This document shows, piece by piece, positions 35,751 through 49,330 of a stretch of 64,000 bases of DNA. Numbering within the stretch: the stretch's first letter is position 1; each line of letters starts with the position of its first letter. The notes beneath the pieces are model-generated. The model saw nothing but the letters and a program-made list of their open reading frames with translations, made no database searches and was not told the origin of the DNA. Where the stretch lies: contig NC_092525.1 in assembly GCF_037038585.1 (NCBI RefSeq), positions 26,562,367 through 26,626,366 on the forward strand. Reading direction: 5' to 3'. This stretch comes from Patagioenas fasciata. Taxonomy: Eukaryota > Chordata > Aves > Columbiformes > Columbidae. Both the position numbers and the translations under genes were made by a program.

Positions 35751-36585
35751 CAAACATTGTGCACAAACAGCTTAAATTGATTAATTCTTTCCTCAAGGGT
35801 CTCTGCTTGATGGAGGAATTTCCAGAAGGACCCCAGCCTGAGAGCACCCATGTGCCTGCCCGGCCTCAGATTTATTTGTTGAGGTAGAAGAGAGGTCAAA
35901 AGCACTGAGCCTTCCCCTGTGTAAGTTATGTGCCCGGCGACCTTCTGTAGGAATAGCTATTGATCTTTGCTTATAACTCCTGCTAAGAGTCCTGTACCTA
36001 TTGACAGCCCTGGAACCCCAGATTTAAATACTAGGAGTGTTGAAAATAATCAAACAAGTATCTTAGCTTGCTGTCTGCAAACTTTCCTTCTGTCAGAATA
36101 TTTCTGTTGTGATTGTTTCCAATGACATAGATAAAAATACAAAATTTCATTAAAGACATGCAAAACACTGTAATCTTTCAAAGTAACGTTTTAGGGTTTT
36201 TAAACAGCTTATTTTTGCCTTCTCCTTCCGTATAATTACGAAACTTAAGAGAAAATGGGGACCTCTCCATTACTGCATAATTCTTGTCAATAACATATAT
36301 CATAGTCCATTAAGAAGGCCAGCAGAATGCCCTATTGATTTCACTCAACTAGCCACCACACCAAAATTTAATGAAGTTCATAGCGAGACAGGACAAACAC
36401 CATGTTTTTTGCCACTGTACCACATACCTTCAGTATAGCTTTGTGTCATCTCTAGCTCCATCATGAGATGATCTATTTCAGTAGCATGTGGGGAGTAGTT
36501 GTTCTTGCAGGTAATAGATAACCTTAAAACAGCAGCATTCAAGACAAGCAGAGCAGAAATCACCAGCTACTGTTTCCAATTGGGT

Positions 36586-36597
36586 GGGGGGGGGGGG
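36586..36597 (+). repeat. G homopolymer (12 nt)
   Basis: A run of 12 G, preceded by GGGT and followed by CGG. It is capable of G-quadruplex formation and prone to sequencing error. Confidence 0.9.
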
Positions 36598-39500
36598 CGG
36601 CAGGGAACAAAACAACATCAGGAAGAGCTATACTTTATGGAGTCAAAATAATGTTCTGTTTCATATGATCTGTGTTTTTATTATTATAATCCAAACAAAA
36701 AAAACCTTAACTTAGAAATCTGCATTAAAAACTGGAATGGGCACGGTTGAGATATAAGGAGGTGCATGGGCCAGTACCCAAAATACTGGATATAATTTTC
36801 CACCACATTAGTCCAACCAAATCCATGTAAACTTTGAACAAGTTTGGCCAGAGCCATAGTGGTTCTGTTTTTACTGTCATATGAAGGCAAAGAGTCCCTT
36901 GTGTATTGGGTACTACTTGAAGTGGGCAAAATGATTGTGGTAAAATGTGTTTATGTATTTTAAGACAATCGTGAGCTAAGAAAATTCTTCAAAGGCAATT
37001 TATGGTAATATTTCATGCACGTTTCTTAAGTCGCCTAGTGTACATAGCCGTCTAAACAGGTAAGTGCCAATGTAAACAGCCAGCATTAGGTGCTACCAAA
37101 TGAAATCATCACCTATTTTAGTGCCACTTACCAAAGCACACTCCTCACCAGCAGCCTTTGGTACAGAGAGCGATGAATCAACTTGCTAGCCCAGAGGGTG
37201 ACAGTGAAATTAAATTCCTTCTCTCCTCGGTGCTACAGTTTAGTCATTCGAGACAGGAAATCCCTTTGTGTTGGGAAGCAGTACTGGGTAAATCTCAACC
37301 GGTTTCCAGAATGGTGAAGGGCTCGGGTTGCAGCATGAATGATGTGATTATGATGGGCAGGAAACAGAACAGAACAAGTTCCAGCAAAAACTCCATAGAA
37401 TACAAGAGCCAATATTATTCTTGATGTAGATCTTTAACAGGTGGTTAAAAGAATTACCTACCAAGACTAATTCTACAAATACATTTAGCTCCTAGAGCTG
37501 TTGCAATAGAATTCTATTCAATATGTGAGAAATTTTCTACAGAAACACTTCTCTGTGCCCTGCATGCATCACCCTGAGCCCAGTTCTACAGAAGTACCTT
37601 TGCATATAATGAGGTAAAGGAGGAGATACGGAGAAGTAGATGGGGAAGTATGAAAATGTACATTTGCTGTTTTTCTCTCCCACTTTTAGTCAGCTGCAGC
37701 ACCTCACTGTCACTGAAAACTGGCAGAAGGATCAATGACAAGTTGCCCCAAGATAAGGAAGACACAGCCTGCTCAATAGCACTTTGAGAAGCATCTCCCA
37801 TGACAGATCTGCACCAAAGCTGATTTTGATTCCTCTTTGTCAAGGAAGAGGCTAAACTTTGGCGCTGTGTCAAGTCTATTTTTATGATACTAAGATCTCC
37901 CTGGGAATTATGAGACTCTCTCTTTGGCTGCGTCAGGAAGTGTGGATTATAGATCAGTCATTTTAAGCCAGCTGACCTCAGCTACCATCAGTGACAGGTA
38001 AACTCCAGCTTAAAGAATCCCCAGGGTCACTGGTTTCTACTAAAGGATACTTGTCTGCTATCAGAATACTCAAACAATAAGAGAAATTTGATGCAACTCA
38101 GGGGCAGTCGCTTGGAACAGTGCTGCAGACACAGAGCGCTAAACTAATGTAAGAACCATTGACATTTAACTCCAGAATTATTAATTCTTCCCAAATGGTC
38201 CAGATTTAAATGGAATAAAATTCAATATAGTACGAGGGACTAATAGCAACTACCTATTACATGGCAATGGAACTGAGCAGTATCTGAGGCTCTTGGGTTA
38301 CTCAGAGCAGCCTTCAAAGATTGACTGAAAAGGTGCTGCCTTTTGTACAGCTCACTGGAATCTACTTGTAGATCCTTAAAATTTCCATGTCTGTTTTACG
38401 TGAAAAACATTCAATTTCAAGCTGAAATGCCAGCCTCAAATATTCAGGGTGGGTTTATTACATTCCCGAAAGCACAGCCAAGGGTGAAAAAGCCATTTGT
38501 ACAGCTCTCAGATGGCTGATCAATCCACCTGAAGCTTCCTTGCATGGGCAGAAAGTGTTCCAGTGTTTTCAATTGCTATCTGCAAGGCGGGAAAGAAAAA
38601 ATAAAAAAATAATTAAAAAAAAAGGATGACTGGAAGGCAGTAGTAAACAATGGAGTGTGTTCTGGAGTGAGTTTTCTTACCAATTTATGGTTTTAAAACT
38701 CAAAGCTCCACGTCACAGTTTAAGAATTTGTACTTATTTTGAACACGGGAGAAATTAGAAGATGATGGATTCTGTTGTAGGAGACTGTTTTAATGCTCTA
38801 TTCAAACACTACCCAGATATTTTATCTGAGGTCTTCATCAAGAGTAAAGATTACATGGGATCAGCTATTTGAAAGAAATTAAAATGCAGGCACATTTTCT
38901 TGGCTGTTAGACATCTGAGAAATCTAGAAGTGGCTGATGCAAAACTATCTGCCATATGTGTACTTCCTCTAGTCTTATTTTCCTGAGTGAAATTTGGTCA
39001 CCACAGAGGATATTTGGAACTGAGAGGGAGAGATCAGCTAGATTTGGCTTTCCTAGATGTGGTCTATCTCTTAGCAAGTGTTTTACAGTTGCTATTACAA
39101 CTTTAAAGGAAAGGTTTTCTCATTAACAATTGTCACTTTTCATTTTCAGCACAAAAAAATTAAAGATATTTGGGTATATTTTGTGCCACCATTTTAGAGT
39201 TTTAGGCAAGGACTGTCATTGGGATTACACCACAGGCACACAGTATCCTTACTGGACCATTTACAGATTTTACTTCTATTTAATTAATCCCTTAAACAAA
39301 AAGTAAATAAATAATAAAAGAAGTACATTACAACATTATAATTTAAAAACAATTATAAATAGTAAATACATAATTCTAACCTTTAAGATAATAAGATTAA
39401 AAAATGCATTTCAATAAAACTTAATACCTGTAAGGAAAAGGTTTCTGGTTTCTTTAGGTCACGTTTAGAATCATAGATAATTGTTCAGCCCTCTTCTCAA

Positions 39501-40499
39501 AGCAGCTCTCATTACATCAGGTTGCTTCTGGCTGCGTTGAGTTGAACCCTCCAAAGACAGAAATTGCCCAAGCTCAGCTGAATGCTGATTGCTGCAATGC
39601 ACAGGTAAGAAAGCAATCCACATGCAAAGTTATTCCCTGTTTTTCCGGATATAACTTGAAATGTTCCACTTTCTTTCAGAGGACTTTCTCGCTTCTTAAA
39701 CTTTCTCTTTTGCATGTATACTGTTCAGGTATTGTATATCAAAACTCTGTATCTAGTGATACCCAACAGATGCCAAGAAGTACCTCCTAGGTACGAACCT
39801 ACAGTAGTAATAATGAGTTAAGTAGCTCAAAGTGTGAAAGTTAGCACAGGAAGTAAAATCATTTGGTTACTCTGATTTACAGCTGGTTTGTTTCCTTGTT
39901 TACAAAACTAGTTGGTTTTTTGTTAGTGTGGGGTTTTGGTAGTCGTCGTTTTCTTTGTTTTCCCAAGCTGTTTTAAAGCGGTGCTTCATTGTCTCTAAAA
40001 TATTTTCTAGATATTTCATTTAACCTAGAGCATTTTGGTTCATTTTCCAAGGTTTTAATGGTCTTTCATTTCTGCTTTGTATGAAAATATTGACAAAAGC
40101 TTTAGTCAGCATCAGAACCTGTGTGCTCAGCCCTGTACAAATGCATCAGGGGGATTTTTGCAATGCTGGCAATTAGCCTGTCCTTATATTAATACTTCCC
40201 AAACTGCTTTTCCCTTCCTTGTGGGTCAGTTAGCTCTTTCTGCCTTACCCTGTCCTCATGCTTGGATCTGTCTGAGGGCAGTTGTGATTTCTAGGTGAGC
40301 AGGAGTAGAACATCATTCCTTGTTTTCTTCTTACCTTGGAACACTATCCTCATTTTATATCTCATGTCATTCTTCTGGCCAACAGTCTCTTTGAATTAGC
40401 AATTCTATAACCAAGTTTCCAGATTTAATTCTCTCTTAGGCTTACTGAACAGGTGCTAAAAATCTGAAAATTGTCACCAGTATTTTAAAGCAGTCCCTT

Positions 40500-40521
40500 A
40501 AAAAAAAAAAAAAAAAAAAAA
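40500..40521 (+). repeat. poly-A run (22 nt)
   Basis: An uninterrupted A run after cagtccctt. No duplication or poly-A signal upstream suggests a retrocopy. Confidence 0.85.
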
Positions 40522-43500
40522 TACATGCAGGGATTTAACTCACATTTTTGGACAGATTCTGGAAACTCCAGCACCTCTGCTAGAACCAAAGGTGACTCTT
40601 CCCAGTGTGCAAATCCCTGTGAGTTCAGAGCTCCTGTGTGAACCTTGTCTGAGCTCTGCAGAGCTGGGGAGCAGAGGTTTTGCCTCCTCCCTACCAACCT
40701 GTCCTATCTCCCACTTCTGTCCCCTCCTCTGTGCAGATCTCAGGTCAGAAGAGCCAGGAAAGCAGTTGTGATTACTCTCCTGGCAAAATGCTGGTTTGAG
40801 AAACACATCTCAGAGACACAGTTGATCCCTACTACCATGGCCCCAGTGACTTGCAGAAGAGAGGGTTTGATTCAGACTGGTTCTGGGAGCCTCTTCTTCC
40901 ACCTTCCTGGGAGATCAGTGCTGGGCCGGTTGGTTCCCCTGCCAGAAATGAACATGGGGCCTTTTCTTTAAACTGGGAAGCCGATAGTGTTGAACCCATC
41001 TGTTTGTATAAACTAGCTGGCTATCTTCTTGTCATCTCTAATGTAAATCTACTATGGTATTGTGAAACTTTATTTATTTTAAGCTTTCAATATTTACCAA
41101 AGCAGACCAGACAAAAAGGGTCCTTTCTAACTTCCATATAATTTCTCTGCTGCGTTATTTGTTGGAAAGATACATTCGTGTATAATTAAATGTGGCTTGC
41201 TTAAACCTTTGCAGTTGGTAGCTTAATATGTATTTTGTTGTGCTTTGAGTACAAAGGCTATATTATGCTTTTGTTGGCATCCTTGCTGGTTAGTATGCCA
41301 ACTGCATAATTGTGTTCTCTGCTATATGTCAGGATTCGAGTGCCGAGGGCTCAACAGGTGGTGCTGGGATAAAGTTCTGGCAAATCAAATAGGTAATGCG
41401 GTTATTTCTTTTGTCAAATTATAATTGAAAACAGAGACAAGTAAAATGAAACTCACATTTTCCTGGTGCAAAACAGGGTTTAGAATTAAATTAAAATCAG
41501 TTTCCATGACAAATACACATTACTACTGGAGCTTGCTCTGTAAATAAACATGCAACACCTTAGTTTTGATGTAAAATGATTTGTTCTCTGTAAATTTAAA
41601 CCTTAAGCATCAGTGTTTAAACAATAACAGAAGTCTAGAGCCCTTCATGAATCTTCTGTCTTTCTTGTACACGTTTTGCAGAAAATGTGCCAAAAGCTTC
41701 AGGAAAACTTTGAAAAGATTTAAATCTAAAATGTCAGAGAATTTGAGACAATCTGTGATACATAACTCAAATGTTTAACATCAAGAGTTTCCTGCCATAT
41801 TGTTTTCTAATCATTGCTATAACCATGCTCCCAGCAGAAAATGATAAATACACTGGAAATTCCAGTGAATGTGCTGAATGAGGTGCTGCTCATTTTATGC
41901 TTGACTTGGATAATGTTTATTAATCCTAAAATCATAAAAATGGGATAAAGTCTTCTACAACAAAAATGCAACGTATTGTATATGCACAGCTTGGTTTTGC
42001 AAAATTGGTTATAAAATACCTACATGCTTGCAAGCCTATCCACTTTGCTGTTGTAGCTGATTTTTTTTTACACTGAAATGTTTTTATTTTCCTCTGAGGA
42101 CATATCTAAATCTAATATATAATCTTATCTACAACTCCTACAACCATTGTGGGTTTATTTCGTTTTCTATTCCTCCTCATTCAAAGACATTTCTCCTAAA
42201 CTATAATCTTCTCAACTCCAAATTCTGTTTTGTCAGATCTGAACCCACCATCTACTGAAGCAGCTTCTAGGTCCTTAAGCTGGTCACAAACATCTTTATG
42301 TCCCTTCCAAGCTCTTATTTAACTGAAGGCTGTACCTTTGTATGTGACCAGATGGTATATCTTCTCACTTAATAACTCATTGCATAAGTGATCAGGAGCC
42401 AAGCAGCATGAGAAAAGGGTATCACATCCAATCCATAAACTTAATTATTTTTACTTTTTGTATACCATAGTTACTATTGTTTAGTGCTAGCAGAATACAC
42501 ACATTTCTGTCCTATAGTGGCAGGGTGCGATACTGACTGCCAGGGCTGCGGGCAAGTGGCGGGACGCACCAACAGAACCAGACATGACAAACCACTGGAC
42601 GTGGCACAAGAAACTGCTGGATGCGAGACATCACAGGGTGAGAAGCCAACAAATTTACAGACGGTGCTGTGAGAGAATTCACAGGTGGGTAAGAAGGAGT
42701 TTTCTGAGAGCCAAATTTCACAGAAAGCTGAGGGTGAACACTGGGGATGTTTTGGGGAGTGGGATAGTGCAAGGCCAACAGTACTGGGTAACTGTATCAG
42801 CTTACCCCCACACAAGGCTGAGATCACCTTGATATGGTATCAGAAATACCAAAATTCATATTAAACATCAACAGGAGTTGAAAATGGAGCAGAGATTGAC
42901 TGGATGCATAGAGAGCTACTAAATCCATCAACATTTAAGCTGTTGGCATTTGGCTAGTCATCAGTTTAATTTCTTCACACTTTTCAGTATGAAGGTACCT
43001 GGGAACAACAAGACATTGGCTGAGAATAAGGATCCCAGTTCAACACAACCCTCTGCACAATCCCATGCTTGGACTGAGCATGTTCCTGGGAAGCAAGGCA
43101 CAGCTTTGTTAAGCCAGCAAAGCTGCACCCAGTTGCCTCGGGAGTTGATTTGGCAGCTTCACTGCAAGCGACTGACTCAGAAGGTATGAAGTATATTACA
43201 ACAAAAGTGTTACCAAATTTTTTCCGTCTTTATAAATCCCTTCACTGCACTACTTCATTTTTTAAACTGGTTTGGGACATGCTGTGAGGACCGATTCCTC
43301 CTCTCTATGATTTACCATTAATGTTCAATGCATGAGAGAAAGTATTCTGGATTTTCTTTTTTTTTCTTTTAAATAATCTTGTTGAATAAACCTCAGGTAG
43401 CTGTTTAGAAAAGAAACAGCTGAGAAGCAGATAATGTACTCCTTTCATTGACAAAAGATTTATGTCTTGCCTGGCAGGATTTCATACTTACAGAGCTCAC

Positions 43501-43738
43501 GGCTGACACAGTCAAACACAAGTAGCACGTAGTCTGGTGTTTATCCTGGGCAACCGAGACCAGTGCTCCTGCACTTTTTTATGTGAAATTGGATCAACCA
43601 CGTTGAAATTGGCAAAGATTTAAGAACATGATAAAATTCCTATTAAAAAGAGGGGAGAGAGGCTCAGAAGCAGTTTGAACCAATGAATACCGTTCAAAAA
43701 TAAGCAGGGTATGCATGAACATGAACATTTCTGCTGAC

Positions 43739-43886
43739 CTTCTGTACGAGCCATCTGTCTGGTTGCAAGGCACCCTCTCCCTGATGGGAACGGGTGAGGA
43801 GTTCAGCTGCACGCCGACCACCCTTCCCCCACAGCTGTCAGAAGTATTGTAGTTTGGCTCTAGCAGATGTATCGTCAAATTCCATG
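43739..43886 (-). CDS. candidate exon of a secreted or membrane protein
   Basis: On the - strand an excellent acceptor (gtttcccttctcttttggcacag) precedes 43886 and a donor (TACAGAAG|gtcagc) follows 43739. The 148-bp interval is open in phase 2 to 2 and encodes 48 whole codons starting WNLTIHLLEPNYNTSDSCGG. In those 48 residues there are four N-glycosylation sequons (NLT, NTS, NSS, NQT) and two cysteines, giving an extracellular character. I do not recognise the family. The interval is less AT-rich than its surroundings. It could be one exon of a large gene on the - strand whose other exons lie outside or are not recognised. Confidence 0.33.
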
Positions 43887-46804
43887 CTGTGCCAAAAGAG
43901 AAGGGAAACAGTATGAAATGTGTTCTTAGGTATGTCTTTGCCACGGACTACGTGTAGCTCGGTGTCAGTGACTGCTGAGAGAGAAGGTTTGTCTGCATTT
44001 TAGAGCAACTTTTCAGCCAATATGTAAAAAAAAATACATATATATATACATATATATATATATATATTTTAAGTAGGGGCGAGCGAGGTAGATCAGAATA
44101 GTAAAATTCTGCATTTCCCAGGAAATCCTTAATTTTTTCCAGTGATAATATGACAGTTTCCATCAGCTTTTCCACAACTCAAATGAAGGAGAAAAATAAA
44201 CATGTTTTAGGTTTAGTGCTCCCTCATGGGAGGCCAGGAGGAGGGCAGGGGACGGGGTATACCTCCAGTTTGTGAATGGAGCAGGTAAACCCATGGGTTT
44301 TCTCTTCCTCTGCCCCTCATCATTCCACCAGTCTAGAGAGCCCAGAGAAGTGCTACTGGTGGCAGCATAAGCACAGAGAGAATTTGTCCCAGAGGAAATA
44401 AATTAACCATACATCTGCTTAAAATAGCCCTTCCCATCCAATAAAAAACCCACTAGCTTCTTTTGAAACATGGCTGTTATCTTGGAACTGGAAAAAAAAA
44501 AATAGGTAGGAAATTCATTTTCTGATATGCAACACACTGCTGGAAAGCCTAGAGGTTATTGCACACAACTAGGTGGCCACATACCTGGGTCCCACCTCTT
44601 CTTCAGTCAATATTCTCCAGTATTGCATCAGGCAAGTCTCGGTGTTTTTTCTTAAATAATTGCATGCATAAAATGAGAATGAACCTGCATAACTCCTGCT
44701 CCAATGAGAATGGTGGAGCTAATCTGACTTAGTTGTGAAATGAGAATGCTCACATAGAAACAGGCCCCTGAAATTCAAAGTTTTATTATTCCATGCTCTT
44801 CTACAAGAGAAAAATGGCAAATTCTTCTGTGGTACTTAGGAACAGAGTGCTTGTTTGTTTTTGGGTTTTTTTACATTGCTACAAATTTGAATAGAATCTG
44901 CCTTTTACTCTTTCATGTACGGCATTTGATTAGTTTGGAACTAGAAATGTATGATCTGGTTTATATTTATTTCTCAGAAACAGGCTATACGAGGTCTGAT
45001 TTTCTGAAAAAAAAAAAATCTTCTGTGTAGTTATTTGCCATTATTTTCTGTGTGAGTGCATAATGAAACACAGATATTTGGAGGTGGAGAAATGGGGGTG
45101 GGGAGGGCATAAGTAAATGCTTTTGTGAAAAGGTGTTTGTACATGAACGTACTTATATACATCTCACTCCTAAGCCTGGAACCAGATTTCCATTTTTTTC
45201 TTAAGTTTACATACAAAAAGGCATAATTTAGACTGAAAATAACATCTCTGTGCTACTAAAAAAAAAATATGGGAGGAGAGGAACAAATCCTCCAGGACAG
45301 GAGTAAGAGAGATATCATTTCTCCTCTCTACCAGTCCTCTTACATCCCTGGAATATATATTCAGAGTCACATTTTCATCTCAGTTTAGTGTACCAGGTTT
45401 TAGCTATTCAAATCCCTTTTCCATTAGTGTAAGATAAGCTGCTCAGCTCTGTGTGCAGATGCTGCCCTACTTTCATGGCTCTGTGTCTGTGCCTCAGGCT
45501 GATGTACCTGCTCTGCTCTGCCACGTAGGTGAAGGCTCACAGTGAACCCATGGGCTGCAATGTCACCTGCCCTACCTCTCCCACTGGTGACACATTTAAC
45601 ACTTTCTTTTCCCCTTCAGACAAGGACAGTGGCACTCACATGAGCCCAGAGCCAGCAAGGACTGCCCCGACCAGCCAGCCCAGGCAGGCAGTGCCCCACT
45701 ACCAGGGCTGGGAGGGCTCCCAGCACATCCACCCCAGCCAGTCTGGTGCAGAGATGAGCAGAGGGAGAGGCTGGAAACTAAATTCTGGGCTTAGACTTGT
45801 CCACGCCTGTTCCCAGGCTCTGTTCTGCCATCCCACCTCTGCTTACAACTTCCCATTTTCCTTCTGGTGGTTCCTGTATACATGCACATGGCACGATGCT
45901 TTTTGAATACCTCTTAACTTGTCCCCCAGAACCACACTCTCTTTTCCTCTCTGTAATTTCATCTTTATTTTTACTACAAATAATCTAAGGCCTGGGGACT
46001 TCATCCACCCGAAGCCCTGTCATTGTGAGACCCAACATGGCAATGTCTACCCTAAGGTGTCTGATTTCCAGTGACTGTCACTGTGACAGGCATTGCCTCA
46101 TGTCACATGCCTAAACTTCATAACAGTGCAGGAGAAGGGCTTGATACAGTACTGAAATCTATTTCAGCCTCTTTTTTAAAATGATTTTATTATGATTAAT
46201 GGATAAAACGAAGCCATTTGTAGTGCATTTAATATTAGAAACAATATTGAAAGTAATTTGACCTCTAGGGTACTTTTATTTTTTAATAATACCATACAGT
46301 GGCAAAAAAGGCTATGAAATCCTGTGTAGAGATCTTTATCTTAGTTGAACTAGTTGAAATATAGACAATGGAAATTCTCTGGGTTGACACTGGTGTAATA
46401 GGAAGCAGCATATAACCTGCTCCTCTGAGCAATGTGCTGTCACCAGAAACTACATCACCATACATACCTAATGTATAAAAAGTTTATTTGTCAGCCTGTT
46501 TCTGTGAGCTCTTTATTTATGGCTACTTTACTGAATAAAGTCATGTTTTTAATGATTGGAAACATAACAGTCTTGCAAAATCTGGTTTTAGAGGTGAATG
46601 TGAATGCTTTTATGATGAAGTCATTTTGCTGTAAGCACTGTAGAAATCAGATAATGCCATACTGTGTTACACAACTAGCAGGTCGAGTGTCCTATGAAAG
46701 CACTGAGTTCAGACCTCTCCTAGCGTTTCACCAAAGGACTGAATTGCTCTGTTTTACACAGGACTTGAGAAGCTGGAAACTCAAGCTAATATTTTTGTCT
46801 GCAG
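43887..46804. other. non-coding sequence
   Basis: Contains the TA microsatellite at 44034-44067 and a C/G-balanced open frame at 45529-45906 (+). That frame has an internal acceptor-like tract (ctttcttttccccttcag) at about 45619 but no matching donor. No gene is called. Confidence 0.5.
44034..44067. repeat. (TA)n microsatellite with CA interruptions
   Basis: The run reads atacatatatatatacatat and then pure TA units up to a T-rich end. Alternating purine-pyrimidine, likely length-variable and able to extrude as a cruciform. Confidence 0.9.
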
Positions 46805-46990
46805 CTTCTTCATCTCCTCTAGCGCCCATGCACAGCACCTCACCTGGTAATGGTCTAACCCTGAGAAGCATCTTTCACAATCGCCTCAGAAGACAGCGTT
46901 GTATGCCACAGTGGTCCTTCTACTGCTGTGAGCAGCTACACCACATAGCTCTGGAGCAGTGGTCTAACAGCTTACCTGAGGAGAGCTGAG
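46805..46990 (+). other. candidate 186-bp exon inside the longest open frame
   Basis: A strong acceptor (gctaatatttttgtctgcag) precedes 46805 and a strong donor (AGAGCTGAG|gtaagtca) follows 46990. It overlaps the end of the longest open frame in the window (46432-46989, 185 codons), whose TGA is at 46987-46989, just before the donor. A stop next to a donor fits a non-coding or UTR exon better than an internal coding exon. The frame is cysteine-, serine- and histidine-rich with no domain. Confidence 0.25.
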
Positions 46991-49330
46991 GTAAGTCATT
47001 GACTGAGATACCTGGATGCCAGGACCACTTAGTGGTCAGATACATTCAGCTGAATAAAGCCTTTCTATATATGAGGAAAAGAATTAAGCATTGACGTTGT
47101 CATTATCAAATTCATCTCCTCACTAAAAGACAAAGTCAAAAATATCAAGCTTTGCAGCAACTTACCTTAAAATGGCATGGTTAGGTAAATAAAGAAGCAG
47201 CTAGCTAAGTCCTCATGGAGTCTGCTTAAAGGCACAATAAAGGTTTAGTGTAAATGTATATCATTAAATAGCCTCTTTAAATATGAAAAGCAGTTATGTC
47301 AAAAGGGCAGAGAACATGGTTATCAGGAGTAAAAAGCCACCCTTCAAAAAGTCAGTCAGTTCTAATGGAGAAAATAAACAAAAGAATAAACTTGGAGATG
47401 TTCATGAAAACCACGAAAAATAGGTCACCATCATTTTGAAGAGTGACTTACTAAACATTCAAACCTAATTAAACTGTCTTTGGTTACCTCAGACTCTAGA
47501 AGGCTGCTGGTGAACTGGTGCTTCCAGCACATGATAGAGGTGCAGAAGGAGCAGTTTTGGAAGAGAAAGCAGGAAACACAGATGTGTTATTTGCACCAGT
47601 AATCAGCAAAAGAAGACTGGGAGGTTCCCATACTAGACCAAAAGCGTCTCCAGGACTGCATCAGATTTAAGTGTCAAACAAGTACGACACTTGGAGCAGA
47701 GGGTATTCACTCAAAATTTCCAAACAAACTCAGATAAGAAATTGCCAGTAATGACTCTTCGTAATCATATATTTGCACTGAGCTCAGAACCACAGGTAGG
47801 GAAAAGGAAGATTAAAACCTGTGAGAAAGGCTCCAGAGGAACTCTGAGAACTAGAAACTGGTGAAGCTGACCTCTGCAGCAAACTGGTACAAGTTGTAAA
47901 GAAAAATCAAATTCGCCAACATAGGGAAAAATACATCCCTCAGAGAGGGGTCCACCTGATTTTTGTAGAAGCCAGACATGCCTCCCAAACCTACTAGAGC
48001 TCTGTAGAGAAATCGGCATGTTGTGCTTTATGAAGAAAACCCAGCAGCCCAGTTAAATGTGCACACTCTGCAACACAACTGTGTACTCGCTACCTTACCA
48101 AGAGAACTAGCTGTGTTAGAGTCAAAAAAATCTATTGCAATTATAGCTAATATTACAGGGCTTGCTTTTCTTGCTGGATGGAGCAGAATTCTCTATACTT
48201 CTGGCTTTTTCTGAAAGCTGCAAGCCAAATCTCATATGCATCAATTAGACTGTGAAAATGTACTGCTGGAGCTGCCTGTGGAATGTAACTTAATGATAAA
48301 TCGCATGCATGCTGTAGAGAGACATAATAGAATGTTATTGCTGTTGTTCATCTTTTGGTATTTTGTCTGCAGAATCTGAGCTTGTTAATCAGCATTTCGT
48401 CCTGCTTTTACTCGAGTGCGTTCAACGCCAAGAGTGAATTTCCTCTCTGTGCTTTTCCACAGTAAGCTTTGCCAAAGCTCTTTTGTTCGGTATGTCAGTC
48501 AGCTGTGCTCTTGCTTTAATTGTGCCGGTAACTCATGTCTGGAGATTATTCATTCTGGTCTGGTGCAACTAGCACTGTGTCAGTCTGAAGCTGATGGAGA
48601 CATCGCTCAGGTCTGGGGGCAGCAAGTGTGATTCTGGACCCTTCTTCAGGTGCCCTGCAGCCCTGAAAAAGGCAATTTTGAAAGTGTGCTGGGTAAAAGA
48701 CCAAAAATACTAATTTCTGTCTTGTGTACAGGGAATAGAGAGTACAACAGTTTATGTAGTCCAAGTGCTCCTTTTGGGAAAGATTTGATTTCACTGTTTG
48801 TGAGATCTGTTCCAAGAGATTTGTTTGAAGTCGTTACCAAGAAAATAAGTAAAATTACTTCAGGAAAAATATTTTGAGTAATATCTATCACAAAGCACTA
48901 GCTACAGCAATACTAATGCTGGTTCTAACACTAGTATTCTTTCCCTCTCTCTGTTTCTGGCAGGGTATATTATGGCTGTACGTAACTTTGCAAAATCAGT
49001 TGTATATCACAGGCTGAATCTTTTAAAGAAAAGATCAGCTGAAAGAGATCAGCCAGAGAGAATATATTGATTATTTGATAAAAGATTTAAAATTGATTCA
49101 TACATTATTGTCTACAACTTTGAATTTCACTAAGCACTGATCAGGAGAGATGGTAGGTCCATCCTCTCCAGTGAACTGAGTCAGTAATCTTCACATGTTT
49201 AGAGATGAACCATTAAAAAAAACACAGATTGACTCTCTTGGTTTACTCCCTTTCTCAGACAGAAAATAGAAAAAGCATGAAAGAAAACTCATGAAGACAC
49301 AATTCCTACAATTTAGGAAAAAAATTCAAA
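46991..49330. other. unique non-coding sequence
   Basis: Overlapping short frames on both strands at 48416-48891 lie in ordinary unique sequence, with no repeat or gene recognised. Confidence 0.5.

Larger units (their letters stand above)
35751..43738. other. unique AT-rich non-coding sequence
   Basis: About 8 kb with no recognised transposon. Two donor-like ends, at 39604 (GCACAG|gtaaga) and 41391 (AAATAG|gtaatg), have only moderate acceptors upstream and are not called. The 42474-42835 block is open on both strands for up to 117 codons in a locally GC-balanced sequence. It has no LTR ends, duplications or family signature. Confidence 0.55.

Noticed and set aside
35564-35905. Overlapping open frames of about 100 codons on both strands in the CpG patch
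   Set aside because: Stop codons are rare in GC-rich DNA, and frames are open on both strands at once with low-complexity Ala/Gly/Pro/Arg content.
36684-36929. 81-codon - strand frame with a GFGWTNVVENYIQYFGYW-like stretch
   Set aside because: No acceptor/donor pair delimits it and no family matches. This length is expected by chance in a window of this size.
42474-42835. Block open on both strands, considered as an LTR or retroviral remnant
   Set aside because: No TG...CA termini, flanking duplication, primer-binding site or viral domain could be found.
45529-45906. 125-codon + strand frame, Pro/Ser/Gln-rich
   Set aside because: There is an acceptor-like tract inside but no donor, and the composition explains the lack of stops.
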